NCBI RefSeq assembly: GCF_000023905.1
Contig: NC_013192.1
Span: forward strand, 1,674,001-1,738,000
Source of the DNA: Leptotrichia buccalis C-1013-b
GTDB lineage: Bacteria; Fusobacteriota; Fusobacteriia; Fusobacteriales; Leptotrichiaceae
DNA: 64,000 nt
Direction of reading: 5' to 3'
In this document: piece by piece, positions 1 to 8,378 of the stretch
Layout of the letters: every line of letters begins with the position of its first letter
Numbering within the stretch: position 1 is the stretch's first letter
Made by a program: the position numbers and the translations under genes
Notes under the pieces: generated by a model
Seen by the model: the letters and a program-made list of their open reading frames with translations, nothing else
Database searches by the model: none
Told to the model about the DNA's origin: nothing

Positions 1-26
1 AACATTAATTTTTTGTTTTTTCTCAT
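1..26 (-). CDS. 5' end of a gene running off the left edge
   Basis: Only eight codons are visible on the minus strand (MRKNKKLM). They begin at an ATG at 26-24 preceded by a good AAGGAGATG ribosome binding site at about 42-34. The basic start looks like the beginning of a signal peptide. The product cannot be identified. Confidence 0.45.
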
Positions 27-51
27 GACACTTCATCTCCTTTTGAAAAAA

Positions 52-95
52 AAACGCTTGAAGTTTAACTTTTAAAGTTATTGTTCCAAGCGTTT
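52..95 (-). terminator. Rho-independent terminator
   Basis: A 9-bp stem (AAACGCTTG with CAAGCGTTT) is followed on the minus strand by a run of T (the A-run at 46-54). It ends the transcript of the small secreted-protein gene at 202-450. Confidence 0.75.
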
Positions 96-201
96 CTTAA
101 AATTATTTTGCCTTCTTATAAAATTTTTTATTAAAAGTAACTTATATTTTTTATATCTGTAGATAGACCGATATTACATTTTGTAATTGAGAAATTATCC
201 A

Positions 202-450
202 TTAATAAAGAAATTCAAAATCATATAAATATAAATTATTGTAACCATTTCCAGAAAAATAAACTGTGTAGACAGAATCTTCAGAAAGATCATCATAATA
301 TCCGCTTGTAAATGTGAAAGTTTTACCTGTTTCTAAACTTCTGCAACGTGCGTATCCATAAGACACGTCTGTAACTTCACATTCTTCAACGTATCTTGAA
401 AATCCCAATACTCCAAATATTAAAAAGGCTCCTAAAATTAGTTTTTTCAT
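202..450 (-). CDS. small secreted protein, unknown
   Basis: An 82-residue protein starting at ATG 450 (MKKLILGAFLIFGVLGFS), preceded by AAGGAG. A TTG three codons upstream is a weaker start. The first ~20 residues look like a signal peptide. The rest is rich in Tyr, Gly and Asp, with two Cys near the mature N-terminus (ECEVTD and RCRS) that could form a disulphide. No family is recognised. It sits between a small lipoprotein gene upstream and a clear terminator downstream, so the two may form one transcript. Function unknown; that it is a real gene is fairly sure from the start signal, signal peptide and terminator. Confidence 0.7.
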   Translation of the reverse strand: MKKLILGAFLIFGVLGFSRYVEECEVTDVSYGYARCRSLETGKTFTFTSGYYDDLSEDSVYTVYFSGNGYNNLYLYDFEFLY

Positions 451-510
451 ATTAAACAACTCCTTATTTATTTATTTTTTTTGTTTTTTTGATTTTACTG
501 ATTTAAAATA

Positions 511-651
511 TTAATAATATCCACTATCTATTAGTGCTCCTGTAACAGCTCCATCTACTCCGCCAAAAGCTGCTCCTAAAAGTGTTGCACAACTTGTACA
601 GCTCAACATAAGTACCAAAGCTAATAGAAATAATTTTATTTTTGCTTTCAT
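511..651 (-). CDS. 46-residue lipoprotein
   Basis: A short gene: ATG at 651, TAA at 511. The protein begins MKAKIKLFLLALVLMLSC, a signal peptide ending in a lipobox (LMLSC, with TSC three residues on), so it should be a lipid-anchored exported peptide of about 28 residues. The mature part is Gly/Ala-rich (LLGAAFGG, DGAVTGALID), resembling glycine-zipper segments of small envelope lipoproteins; that likeness is inference. A good ribosome binding site (AGAAGGAGA) and a perfect consensus promoter (720-748) precede it. The secreted-protein gene at 202-450 follows and could be co-transcribed. Confidence 0.75.
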   Translation of the reverse strand: MKAKIKLFLLALVLMLSCTSCATLLGAAFGGVDGAVTGALIDSGYY

Positions 652-719
652 AACTATCTTCTCCTTCTGTTATAATATATTTTTTTAAAGTAAATAATTT
701 TCTTTCTTTTTACAACATA

Positions 720-748
720 ATTATACAACACGATTTTTAAAATGTCAA
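720..748 (-). promoter_or_regulatory. consensus sigma-70-type promoter
   Basis: On the minus strand TTGACA (748-743) and TATAAT (725-720) are separated by exactly 17 bp, a full consensus match. It drives the 46-residue lipoprotein. Confidence 0.8.
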
Positions 749-947
749 TACTTTTTATAAAAATATTTTATGTTTTTTTTAAAAGTAATTATATAACTGT
801 TTTTATATTAAAAATATACACTTTTGATATTTACGAATACTTGATAATTCCTCAAAATTTAATTGATAATAATAAAATGCACTTAAAATTTGAAAATATA
901 CTGTAATTATTAACTTTACTCTGTTATGTGAAAAAACTGTTTTCAAT

Positions 948-976
948 TTGATTTTTAAAGATTTTAAGTATATAAT
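948..976 (+). promoter_or_regulatory. promoter of dus
   Basis: TTGATT (948-953), 17-bp spacer, TATAAT (971-976), 24 bp before the dus start. The divergent lipoprotein promoter lies on the other strand. I see no gene in the rest of 652-999. Confidence 0.7.
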
Positions 977-999
977 AAAAACAAAAAATAGGAGAAAAA

Positions 1000-1977
1000 A
1001 TGAAAATATATACCGCCCCAATGGCTGGCATTACTGATTACTCTTTTAGAAAAATACTTGAAAAATTTGAGCCAGATTTTTTATTCACAGAAATGGTAAA
1101 TGCAAATCTATTGAATCGTGAGGATGATACTACGATAAACGAGCTTTTGAAGTGTGATAATAAGGAAAAAACTGGCACACAAATTTTTGGTGGAGATAAA
1201 AATGAGCTAGTTTCAGGAATTTTAAAACTGAAAAATTTTGGATTTAGAAAAATTAATATAAATATGGGATGTCCACAGCCTAAAATCGTAAAAAATGGGG
1301 CTGGTTCGGCACTTCTTGAAAACTATGAACTAGTTGAACAAGTGCTTTTGGAAACGCAGAACATTGATGCTAAAATTTCGATAAAAATACGTGTTGGCTA
1401 TAAAGATTTTGACAATCCTGAAATATTTTTGAATTTGGCAAATAAGCATAATCTTGATTTTATCTGTGTGCATGGACGTACTCAAAAACAAATGTATTCT
1501 GGAACTGCCAACTGGGAAATTGTTGAAAAACTAAGTAAAATGCCAAGAAATATAAATTTTTTTGGAAACGGCGATTTATTTGAACCTTCCGAAATAAAAC
1601 GAAAAATAGCCTCCTGCAACCTTGACGGCATAATACTTTCACGAGGCATAATCGGCAATCCCTGGCTAATTTCACAAACAAGGGAATTTTTGAAGACTGG
1701 TAAAATAAACACTATTCAAACTTTTGATGAAACAAAATCACTTGTTTTGGAACATTTGCAAAATATCGTGGAAAATAAGGGAGAAAAGAAAGCTGTGCTT
1801 GAAATAAACAAATTTTTACGTCCATATTTTCAAAAATTTTGGGATAAAAATTTGGATAGAAATAGTGAAATTGCTGTAATTGAAAACTTTTTTGATGAAA
1901 ATTTAAAAAGCAAAATTGATAAAATTATTTTGGAAAAAGAAATTTTGAAAAAGATAAAGATGATTGAAATATTATAA
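1000..1977 (+). CDS. dus: tRNA-dihydrouridine synthase
   Basis: FMN-dependent reduction of uridine to dihydrouridine in tRNA D-loops. Family motifs are in order: MAGITD (8-13, start of the TIM barrel), NMGCPQP with the catalytic Cys at 91, KNGAGSALL (98-106), an IKIRVGY strand near 128-134, HGRT (158-161), GNGD (189-192) and LSRGIIGNPW (213-222), which resembles the usual MxGRGAxGNPW. Length of 325 residues is normal. The start follows AGGAG at about 991. The gene has its own promoter and stands alone. Which subfamily (DusA, B or C) it belongs to cannot be settled by eye; the MAGITD and NMGCP wording is closest to DusB-type. Confidence 0.93.
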   Translation: MKIYTAPMAGITDYSFRKILEKFEPDFLFTEMVNANLLNREDDTTINELLKCDNKEKTGTQIFGGDKNELVSGILKLKNFGFRKININMGCPQPKIVKNGAGSALLENYELVEQVLLETQNIDAKISIKIRVGYKDFDNPEIFLNLANKHNLDFICVHGRTQKQMYSGTANWEIVEKLSKMPRNINFFGNGDLFEPSEIKRKIASCNLDGIILSRGIIGNPWLISQTREFLKTGKINTIQTFDETKSLVLEHLQNIVENKGEKKAVLEINKFLRPYFQKFWDKNLDRNSEIAVIENFFDENLKSKIDKIILEKEILKKIKMIEIL

Positions 1978-2127
1978 TTTTTTACAGTAATAATAATTAT
2001 GTAAAAATATAAAGTATACAATAGTTTTTCTGAAACTAAATTTTAAAATTATGATGATTCTATTCAAATTCTAGATTCGTATAATTTTATTGTTTTAATT
2101 TAAAATAAATTAAAGTATATTTATTTA

Positions 2128-2156
2128 TTGAAATTTTTGGTTAAAAAAGTTATAAT
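2128..2156 (+). promoter_or_regulatory. promoter of the YhcH-family gene
   Basis: TTGAAA (2128-2133), 17-bp spacer, TATAAT (2151-2156). It lies 43 bp before the start of the 163-residue gene. Confidence 0.7.
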
Positions 2157-2199
2157 CACGGTTGAGAATTAACTATAATTTTTTAAGGAGAGTGCAAAA

Positions 2200-2691
2200 A
2201 TGATTTTTACAAATATGAATGATGAAGTACAAAACAAAAGTTTGGCAAAGGATATTCAATTTTGTATTGAATATGCGAAAAAAAATGAGAACAAAATTTT
2301 ATCACTTGTACATGGAAGTTATGATGTGGAATACAATGATATTAAGATGAATGTTGGAAAATATTTTACAAAAGAGGAAAACGAGAAATTCTGGGAGAGT
2401 CATAAAAAATATCTAGATGTACAAATTATGATTAATGGAACTGAAAGAGTTGCAATTGGTAATATTCAAAATATGAATGAAAAAAGTTTTGATTTTGAAA
2501 AAGATTTAGTAATTCTAAAAGGAGAAAAAGCATTTGATATAATTATGAAAAAGGGAGATGTGCTTGTACTTTTTCCAAATGATGTACACAAGCCTGAACT
2601 TAATATTTCTGAAAATAATGATTCTGAAAATATGAGAAGAATTGTTACAAAGGTTGTTTTTAAAATTGAAATTAATAAGATAAATATTTAA
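2200..2691 (+). CDS. YhcH/YjgK/YiaL family protein
   Basis: A 163-residue cupin-like protein of the family that includes YhcH, YiaL and EbgC. Recognisable features: YFTKEENEKFWESHKKYLDVQIMI, where the family has a conserved E-x-H-x-xYxDIQ block; the middle ERVAIG; and the C-terminal KGDVLVLFPNDVHKPEL, a metal/ligand-binding cupin strand. Family members are linked to sialic acid or other sugar handling, with anomerase activity reported for NanQ/YhcH; the substrate here is unknown. It has its own promoter and a strong AAGGAG site, and precedes a cluster of peptide-salvage genes but is 167 bp away from it. Confidence 0.88.
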   Translation: MIFTNMNDEVQNKSLAKDIQFCIEYAKKNENKILSLVHGSYDVEYNDIKMNVGKYFTKEENEKFWESHKKYLDVQIMINGTERVAIGNIQNMNEKSFDFEKDLVILKGEKAFDIIMKKGDVLVLFPNDVHKPELNISENNDSENMRRIVTKVVFKIEINKINI

Positions 2692-2858
2692 AACTAAATT
2701 TCTTAGTAACTTCATTTATTGTTACACGATATTTTTTATTAACATACTTGGCATAAAATATTATGATTTTTTGAAAATCATAGATTGTATAATATATTGA
2801 AAGCTATGAGAATGTAAAAAAATTTTACTATATAAGATAATAAAAAAGGAGTTTAAAA

Positions 2859-3821
2859 ATGAATTTTCCAGAATCGTTGAAACAAGGGGATAAAGTTTTT
2901 TTAGTATGTACTTCTTCTCCTATTTTTGAAGAAGATATTGAAAAGTGTAAGGAAACTGTGAAAAATTTAGGTTTTGAGCCAGTGTTAGGGGAGAGCCTTT
3001 TTCAGAATATTGGAGGATATATGGCGGGAACGCCTGAAATTAGGGTAAAAGATTTGCATAAGGCTTTTTCTGATGATGAAATTAAGGGAATTTTTTGTAT
3101 AAGAGGAGGATTTAGTGCTTCGCAGCTTTTGGATAAGTTAGATTATGAATTGATAAAGAAAAATCCTAAAATTTTTGTGGGTTATAGCGATGTTACAAAT
3201 TTGAGTATTGCTTTTAATCAGAAATGTAATTTGGGAGTTTTTCACGGTCCTATGGTAAAGTCGAATATGTTTAATGATTTTAATGAGTTTACAAAAAAAT
3301 CTTTTTTTAATGCCTTGAATAAGAAAAAAGGAGAAAAGTGGAAATTTCAAAATCCAATAGATGAAAAAACTGGAGCAGAAAAAGAAACTTTACTTTTGTA
3401 TAAAAAAGATTTTGAAAATAAAAAAATAAATGGTGAATTAACTGGTGGAAATCTTTCAATAATTGTTACAACTTTAGGAACAGATTATGAAATTAATACA
3501 AAAGGGAAAATATTTTTTATTGAGGAAATCGAAGAAGAAATCAGCAGAATTGACAGAATGATGACACATTTAAAATATGCTGGAAAATTTGAAGATTGTA
3601 ATGCGGTTTTGCTAGGTAATTTTGCGGGCTGTGAAAATACTTATGGGGAAAATTATGAGTTAATGGACTTTTTAAAAGATTTTTTCAAGGATTATGAAAA
3701 GCCTGTAATTTATGGACTTGAAAGTGGACATGAAAAGCCTGACTTGGTAACAATGCCGATGGGAGCAAAATGTACTTTGAAGATTAATGAAAATATAAAT
3801 GAAATTTATTTTGAAAAATAG
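2859..3821 (+). CDS. LD-carboxypeptidase family protein (S66)
   Basis: A 320-residue serine peptidase of family S66 (LdcA/MccF type). Cytoplasmic LdcA removes the terminal D-Ala from recycled murein tetrapeptides; MccF members cleave acyl-AMP peptide antibiotics. Visible: N-terminal GDKVFLVCTSSP, GIFCIRGGF, the nucleophile motif FVGYSDVT with Ser110, HGPM after it, and the C-terminal ESGHEKPDLVTMPMG bearing the catalytic His; the Glu of the triad is likely in FIEEIEEE. AAGGAG precedes the start. A dipeptidase gene follows 50 bp downstream and a C26 hydrolase after that, which favours a murein-peptide salvage role over microcin immunity. Confidence 0.87.
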   Translation: MNFPESLKQGDKVFLVCTSSPIFEEDIEKCKETVKNLGFEPVLGESLFQNIGGYMAGTPEIRVKDLHKAFSDDEIKGIFCIRGGFSASQLLDKLDYELIKKNPKIFVGYSDVTNLSIAFNQKCNLGVFHGPMVKSNMFNDFNEFTKKSFFNALNKKKGEKWKFQNPIDEKTGAEKETLLLYKKDFENKKINGELTGGNLSIIVTTLGTDYEINTKGKIFFIEEIEEEISRIDRMMTHLKYAGKFEDCNAVLLGNFAGCENTYGENYELMDFLKDFFKDYEKPVIYGLESGHEKPDLVTMPMGAKCTLKINENINEIYFEK

Positions 3822-3871
3822 AAGTACAGAAAACAGTATAAATAAATTTACTTAGAAAGAAGGAAAAATCA

Positions 3872-4855
3872 ATGTTTTTTGATATGCATGCAGATGTGTG
3901 GACAGATAATTTCTGGGAATATCAGAAGGGAAATAAGGATGTTATCAGAAATAAATATAAGGAAAAATTTTTGAAAGGAGGGCTTTCTGGAGGAATTTTT
4001 GTGATTTATTTGAATGTGAATGAAGTAGAGAATGCTGAAGAATATTTTTTTGCGGATTTGAGGGCGATGACTGAGGAATTGTATCACGCAAGAGATTTGA
4101 TAAAGGTTATAAAAGAGCCATCTGATTTTAAAATTTTTGAAAATCGGGAAAATGTTAAGGAAGAAGATAAAAAGTTTGGAGTTATGCTTGGGATAGAGGG
4201 GCTTCCAGGGATTGGAGATAAACTTGATTATATTTATTTATTAAATCAGCTTGGTGTGCGACATATTGGAATGACTTGGAATGAAACAAATGCTTTTGCA
4301 ACAGGTCAGAGCGGAGATAAAAACAGGGGATTGACTTCACTTGGAATTGACGCTGTGAGAATAATCAACGAATTGGGAATCCTGCTTGATGTTTCACATG
4401 CAAATGACAAAACATTCTGGGATATAGCAAAACATTCTAAAAAGCCTTTTTTTGCTTCACATTCTAATGTCAGAAGTCTTTGTCCGTCAATGAGAAACTT
4501 GACTGATGATCAAATTTTGTGTATTGGTGAGCGTGGGGGAATAGTTGGAATGAACAGTTACCATAATTTTGTTAGTCAAAATGAAAATGAAAAAAATTTG
4601 GAAATGCTGTTAAATCATATGGAGTATGTGGCTGAGAAAATTGGGCTGGATAAAGTTGGATTTGGACTTGACTTTGCGGAATATTATACTCCAGAAGGAG
4701 AAGAGTCTGAAGGGCTTTTTGGTCTTCACGATGTTACAGAGTTAGGCAATGTGAAAAAAGCCTTGAAAAAAAGAGGATACTCTCAAGATGAGATTGAAAT
4801 GATAACTTATAAGAATTTTATTGATTTTTTTGGAAGAGTGAGAAATTTTAAATAA
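3872..4855 (+). CDS. membrane dipeptidase family protein (M19)
   Basis: A zinc dipeptidase of the M19 (renal dipeptidase) family, 327 residues. Metal ligands are visible: HAD at 6-8 near the N-terminus, GIEG (the bridging Glu), DVSHAND and the SHSNVRSL motif. LGVRHIGMTWNETN is also typical. Family members hydrolyse dipeptides, often with a C-terminal D-residue. There is no signal peptide, so it should be cytoplasmic. It lies between the LD-carboxypeptidase and the C26 hydrolase with short gaps (50 and 41 bp), so the three are probably one transcript. Start chosen at ATG after AGAAGGAAAAATCA. Confidence 0.9.
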   Translation: MFFDMHADVWTDNFWEYQKGNKDVIRNKYKEKFLKGGLSGGIFVIYLNVNEVENAEEYFFADLRAMTEELYHARDLIKVIKEPSDFKIFENRENVKEEDKKFGVMLGIEGLPGIGDKLDYIYLLNQLGVRHIGMTWNETNAFATGQSGDKNRGLTSLGIDAVRIINELGILLDVSHANDKTFWDIAKHSKKPFFASHSNVRSLCPSMRNLTDDQILCIGERGGIVGMNSYHNFVSQNENEKNLEMLLNHMEYVAEKIGLDKVGFGLDFAEYYTPEGEESEGLFGLHDVTELGNVKKALKKRGYSQDEIEMITYKNFIDFFGRVRNFK

Positions 4856-4896
4856 AAAAATAATAGTAAAATTGAGAAAAGAAAGGAACTTAATAA

Positions 4897-5625
4897 ATGA
4901 ACAATAAAAGAAAACCAATTATAGGAATTACTACTTCGCTGGAATTAAATCCAAAAAGACTGAATGATCATAAGACGATAGTTTCTGTGGATTATAGCAA
5001 AGCGGTTATAAATGCTGGAGGAATACCGTTTATTTTGCCAATAACAGAAAATATGGAAGTTATAAGGGAACAAATTCAGCTTCTGGATGGTCTTTTACTT
5101 TCTGGAGGAGGAGATCCTGATCCGATTTTATATGGAGAGGACTGTCTGCAGGAAGTTGGGAGCATTACGCCAGAGCGGGATAAATTTGAGCTTGAAATTT
5201 TAGATGAGTTTATGAAAACTGGAAAGCCTATTTTGGGGATTTGCCGTGGATTGCAAATTGCAAATATCTATTTTGGCGGAAGTTTGTATCAAGATGTAAA
5301 ATATATAGACACAACTGTCAATCACATGCAAAAGTGGCTTCCTGACTTGCCTACACACGATATAAATATTGAAAAAGATAATATTTTATTTGAAATTTTT
5401 GGTGAAAAAACAAGAATTAATTCTTATCATCATCAAATGATAAAAGATTTGGGAAATGGCTTGACTGCTATTGCAAAAGCAAATGATGGGATAATAGAAG
5501 CTTTTCAAAATAAAAATCATAGATTCTTTTACGCAGTACAATGGCATCCTGAAATGATGGCAGTTCGTGGCAATGAGAAAATGCAAGAGATTTTTGATAA
5601 ATTTATTGAAAGTTGTGGGAAATAA
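4897..5625 (+). CDS. gamma-glutamyl-gamma-aminobutyrate hydrolase family (peptidase C26)
   Basis: A 242-residue class I glutamine-amidotransferase-like hydrolase. Motifs: GLLLSGGGDPDP (66-76), the nucleophile elbow PILGICRGLQ with Cys116, and AVQWHPEM carrying the catalytic His. PuuD and related enzymes cut gamma-glutamyl amide bonds. In this context a natural substrate could be the gamma-D-glutamyl bond of murein peptides, but that is inference; polyamine degradation genes are not present here. It is the last gene of the three-gene run; an AAAGGAAC site precedes the start. Confidence 0.9.
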   Translation: MNNKRKPIIGITTSLELNPKRLNDHKTIVSVDYSKAVINAGGIPFILPITENMEVIREQIQLLDGLLLSGGGDPDPILYGEDCLQEVGSITPERDKFELEILDEFMKTGKPILGICRGLQIANIYFGGSLYQDVKYIDTTVNHMQKWLPDLPTHDINIEKDNILFEIFGEKTRINSYHHQMIKDLGNGLTAIAKANDGIIEAFQNKNHRFFYAVQWHPEMMAVRGNEKMQEIFDKFIESCGK

Positions 5626-5730
5626 TTTGAATAACTGAATTAGAAAATTATAATGTTTTTTTAGAATTAAATTCAAAATACGAAAATTTTCTTTTGATAA
5701 AAAGTGACAAAATTAGTTTAAGATTGAACT

Positions 5731-5780
5731 AAAAAAACTGCACCCTATTTTGTTTGTATCCAACTTTCTGGAGTGCAGTT
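5731..5780 (-). terminator. Rho-independent terminator of purD
   Basis: An 8-bp stem (AACTGCAC 5736-5743 with GTGCAGTT 5773-5780), followed on the minus strand by seven T, 34 bp after the purD stop. Confidence 0.75.
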
Positions 5781-5813
5781 CAAAAACAATCTTTTTTATT
5801 GTTTTATTTTTTA

Positions 5814-7079
5814 CTAAAATCTTCCGCCAATATCTTTTCTAAAATACATTCCTTCAAAATTTATAGTTTTCAAAAGTTCATACGCCTTTTTCTGAGCTTC
5901 TTCCAATGTATTCCCTAAAGCCACAGCATTTAGAACTCTTCCGCCATTAGTCAACAGTTTCCCATTTTCAACTTTTGCTCCACAAATAAACACTTTATTA
6001 TCTTCAGTTTCTTTAAAATCAAGAACTCCTGTAATTTCATCGCCTTTCTTGTAACTTTCAGGATAGCCTCCAGCAGCGGCTACTACACAGCACGAGTGTA
6101 ACGGTTTCCAATTAACTTTTATTTCCGATAATTTTTTATCAAAAGATTTTTCTATTAATTCAAGCAAATCATTTTCCAGAAGTGGCAATACCGCCTGAGT
6201 TTCTGGATCTCCCATTCTCATATTATATTCAAGCAAATAAACACCTTTTTTCGTAATCATAAGCCCAAAAAAAATTACACCGGCAAAATCCATTCCTTCA
6301 GCCTGCATTCCCTTCAAAGTCGGCTCCATTATATCTAACTTAAATTTTTCAAAAATTTCATCTGTAACAAACGGATTTGGACTGATAACTCCCATTCCTC
6401 CTGTATTTAAGCCTGTTTCATCTTCCCCTATCTTTTTATGATCCTTTGCGGACAATAGCGGTACAATTACTTTACTGTCTGTAAACGATAAAATCGAAAC
6501 CTCTACTCCGTCCAGAAATTCTTCAATGACAACCTGATTTCCAGCATTTCCAAATTTTTCATCAACCATTATATCTTCCACAGCCTTAATTGCCTCATCC
6601 AGATTTTGAGCAATAATAACTCCCTTTCCTGCTGCAAGCCCGCTAGCCTTTATAACCACAGGAAAATCTTTCCAATTATTCAAAAATTCCTTAGCTTTTT
6701 CAGAATTATCGAAAATTTCATAAACTGCTGTCTTTATTCCATATTTTTTCATAAAATCCTTAGAATAAGCCTTACTTCCCTCAAGAATCGCGGCCTTTTT
6801 ATCAGGCCCAAATATTTTCAGTCCATTTTTATGAAATTCATCCACAATTCCCTGAACAAGCAATTCCTCACTTCCCACAACTGTCAATTCCACATTATTA
6901 TCTTTGGCAAACGAGATATACTCATCAATTGATCCTAAATTCACACTTTCAGCATTTGGTAACATTTCTACACAGGCATTTCCTGGAGCTATAAAAATTT
7001 TCTCCACCTTTTCATTTTGAGAAAGTTTCCAAGCAATCGCATGTTCTCTTCCACCAGCACCCACAATTAATATTTTCAT
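5814..7079 (-). CDS. purD: phosphoribosylamine-glycine ligase
   Basis: GARS, the ATP-grasp enzyme joining glycine to phosphoribosylamine in purine synthesis. N-terminal MKILIVGAGGREHAIAWKLSQ is the family signature; GLAAGKGVI (ATP-binding), GMGVISPNPF, DFAGVIFFGLMI and LEYNMRMGDPETQ (metal/ATP site) follow in order. About 421 residues, normal. Two ATGs are adjacent (7082 and 7079); the GGAGG site is only 2 bp from the first but 5 bp from the second, so I chose 7079. No other pur genes are nearby, so it is a detached purine gene with its own terminator. Confidence 0.95.
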   Translation of the reverse strand: MKILIVGAGGREHAIAWKLSQNEKVEKIFIAPGNACVEMLPNAESVNLGSIDEYISFAKDNNVELTVVGSEELLVQGIVDEFHKNGLKIFGPDKKAAILEGSKAYSKDFMKKYGIKTAVYEIFDNSEKAKEFLNNWKDFPVVIKASGLAAGKGVIIAQNLDEAIKAVEDIMVDEKFGNAGNQVVIEEFLDGVEVSILSFTDSKVIVPLLSAKDHKKIGEDETGLNTGGMGVISPNPFVTDEIFEKFKLDIMEPTLKGMQAEGMDFAGVIFFGLMITKKGVYLLEYNMRMGDPETQAVLPLLENDLLELIEKSFDKKLSEIKVNWKPLHSCCVVAAAGGYPESYKKGDEITGVLDFKETEDNKVFICGAKVENGKLLTNGGRVLNAVALGNTLEEAQKKAYELLKTINFEGMYFRKDIGGRF

Positions 7080-7141
7080 CATTTCCTCCTTCAGAACTTC
7101 TACATTTCTAACTACCTTGTTTCCTTATATTTCTTGAATAT

Positions 7142-7152
7142 ATTTTAGCACA
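7142..7152 (-). promoter_or_regulatory. possible extended -10 promoter of purD
   Basis: On the minus strand TGTGC followed by TAAAAT, about 63 bp upstream of purD, with no clear -35. It resembles the TGTGGTATAAT boxes at 18699 and 50128. Confidence 0.4.
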
Positions 7153-7251
7153 TTTTCCTGTAATATTAAATGCAAAAAATTGAAAATTATTTATTTCTAT
7201 CAATCATATATCATTATTTCCGAATAAATTTTATTTTCTTTCATAACTTTT

Positions 7252-8370
7252 TTAATCTAACTTCTGATGCCGTGGACAATCTATCAAAAAACAGTCATAC
7301 AAAAATTTAGGATAAATTTTTACTTCTGGTTTATAATCTGTTTTCAATATTTTTTCATATTCCGCCTTCAAATTCTTTATTTGCCTTTTTATCTCCTTAA
7401 TTTCTTCTTTTTTCTCAGATTTCGTACATTCTGTTAAAAATTCTCCATTTTTAATGCTCTCTATTTCTTCATCTTTAATCTTCAAAACTATTTTAAAATT
7501 TTCTTGTAATTTTTCTATTTCATTTAACTGCTTTAGAGAATAAAAATAGAATCTCAGCCACCAAGCTGGAAATTGATAATCTTGAATTTTAAACTTTGAA
7601 TAAATTTTTTCACTTTTCTCATAACTTCCAGCCAAATAATATAGCTCTGCAAATTCTTCCTCAAAAAAATCATCATTATTAACAGTTTCTAACATTAATT
7701 CATTAATTTCATTCTCAATATTTTCAAATTCCCTTAATTGAATTTTATTCGCAATATAACTATATTTTATCTTAGCAAAATCCTCTTTTCCAAACTCAAA
7801 ATCTTTTTTTACTAATTCTTCCAAAATTATTTTCGCCTCCTCGTTTTTTCCATTAACCATCAACAAATTCGCATATTCAAACTTATAAATCGGATTATTT
7901 TCTAATTCACAAGCTCTTTTATACATTGCTTCTGACTTATCGTATTTCCCAGCACCATAATAATCCGCTCCAAGTCCATAATAAGCCTTAGAATTATTTG
8001 GATTAAACGCCACAGCCTTTCTCAAAGTTCTAATCGCTCTCTTACTGCCATCTCTCTGATCATCATAATAATACCCTAAATTAGTATAAATCCGTGATTT
8101 TTCCTCATCAGTCAATTCATTTTCATATTTTTTAATAAACTCATTCAATAATTTATAAATATCCTTCCATTGATAAGTTAATTCATTGTAAACTGCCACT
8201 AATTGACAAACAACTTCCACATTTTTGGGATTTTCTTTCAATTTATTTTCCAAAAATATTTTATACTCTTCATAAACAGAATCGTAATCACTATTATTTC
8301 TAATTTTTTCTTGAATATATTTTATCCATTCTTTTATCGTTTTTCTTTCTAAATTTTTTTGTTTTTCCAA
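7252..8370 (-). CDS. TPR-repeat protein with C-terminal DCPxHQKLD (copy 1)
   Basis: A soluble, almost wholly helical protein of about 372 residues. Repeats resembling tetratricopeptide units are visible in the middle (RIYTNLGYYYDDQ, KAYYGLGADYYGAGKYDKSEAMYKRA). Two parts are shared with the next two genes upstream: an N-terminal ENPKNVEVVCQL block and the C-terminal LIDCPRHQKLD. I chose the TTG at 8370 because AGGAGG lies 4 bp before it; longer starts would overlap the upstream gene without a binding site. It overlaps the upstream gene's stop, so translation is probably coupled. TPR proteins usually scaffold partners; no function is known to me for this C-terminal signature. Confidence 0.8.
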   Translation of the reverse strand: MEKQKNLERKTIKEWIKYIQEKIRNNSDYDSVYEEYKIFLENKLKENPKNVEVVCQLVAVYNELTYQWKDIYKLLNEFIKKYENELTDEEKSRIYTNLGYYYDDQRDGSKRAIRTLRKAVAFNPNNSKAYYGLGADYYGAGKYDKSEAMYKRACELENNPIYKFEYANLLMVNGKNEEAKIILEELVKKDFEFGKEDFAKIKYSYIANKIQLREFENIENEINELMLETVNNDDFFEEEFAELYYLAGSYEKSEKIYSKFKIQDYQFPAWWLRFYFYSLKQLNEIEKLQENFKIVLKIKDEEIESIKNGEFLTECTKSEKKEEIKEIKRQIKNLKAEYEKILKTDYKPEVKIYPKFLYDCFLIDCPRHQKLD

Positions 8371-8378
8371 TTTTCCTC

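Noticed and set aside
803-1021. 72-codon minus-strand frame upstream of dus
   Set aside because: Low-complexity Phe/Leu/Tyr/Ile reading of AT-rich DNA, overlaps the dus promoter and start, no ribosome binding site.
2762-2782. Perfect 9-bp hairpin (TATGATTTT/AAAATCATA) before the LD-carboxypeptidase gene
   Set aside because: No T-run follows and it overlaps a likely promoter region; it may be chance in AT-rich DNA, so it is not listed as terminator or operator.
6606-6932. 108-codon plus-strand frame inside purD
   Set aside because: Antisense shadow of a well-conserved gene, with unlikely composition and no start signal.
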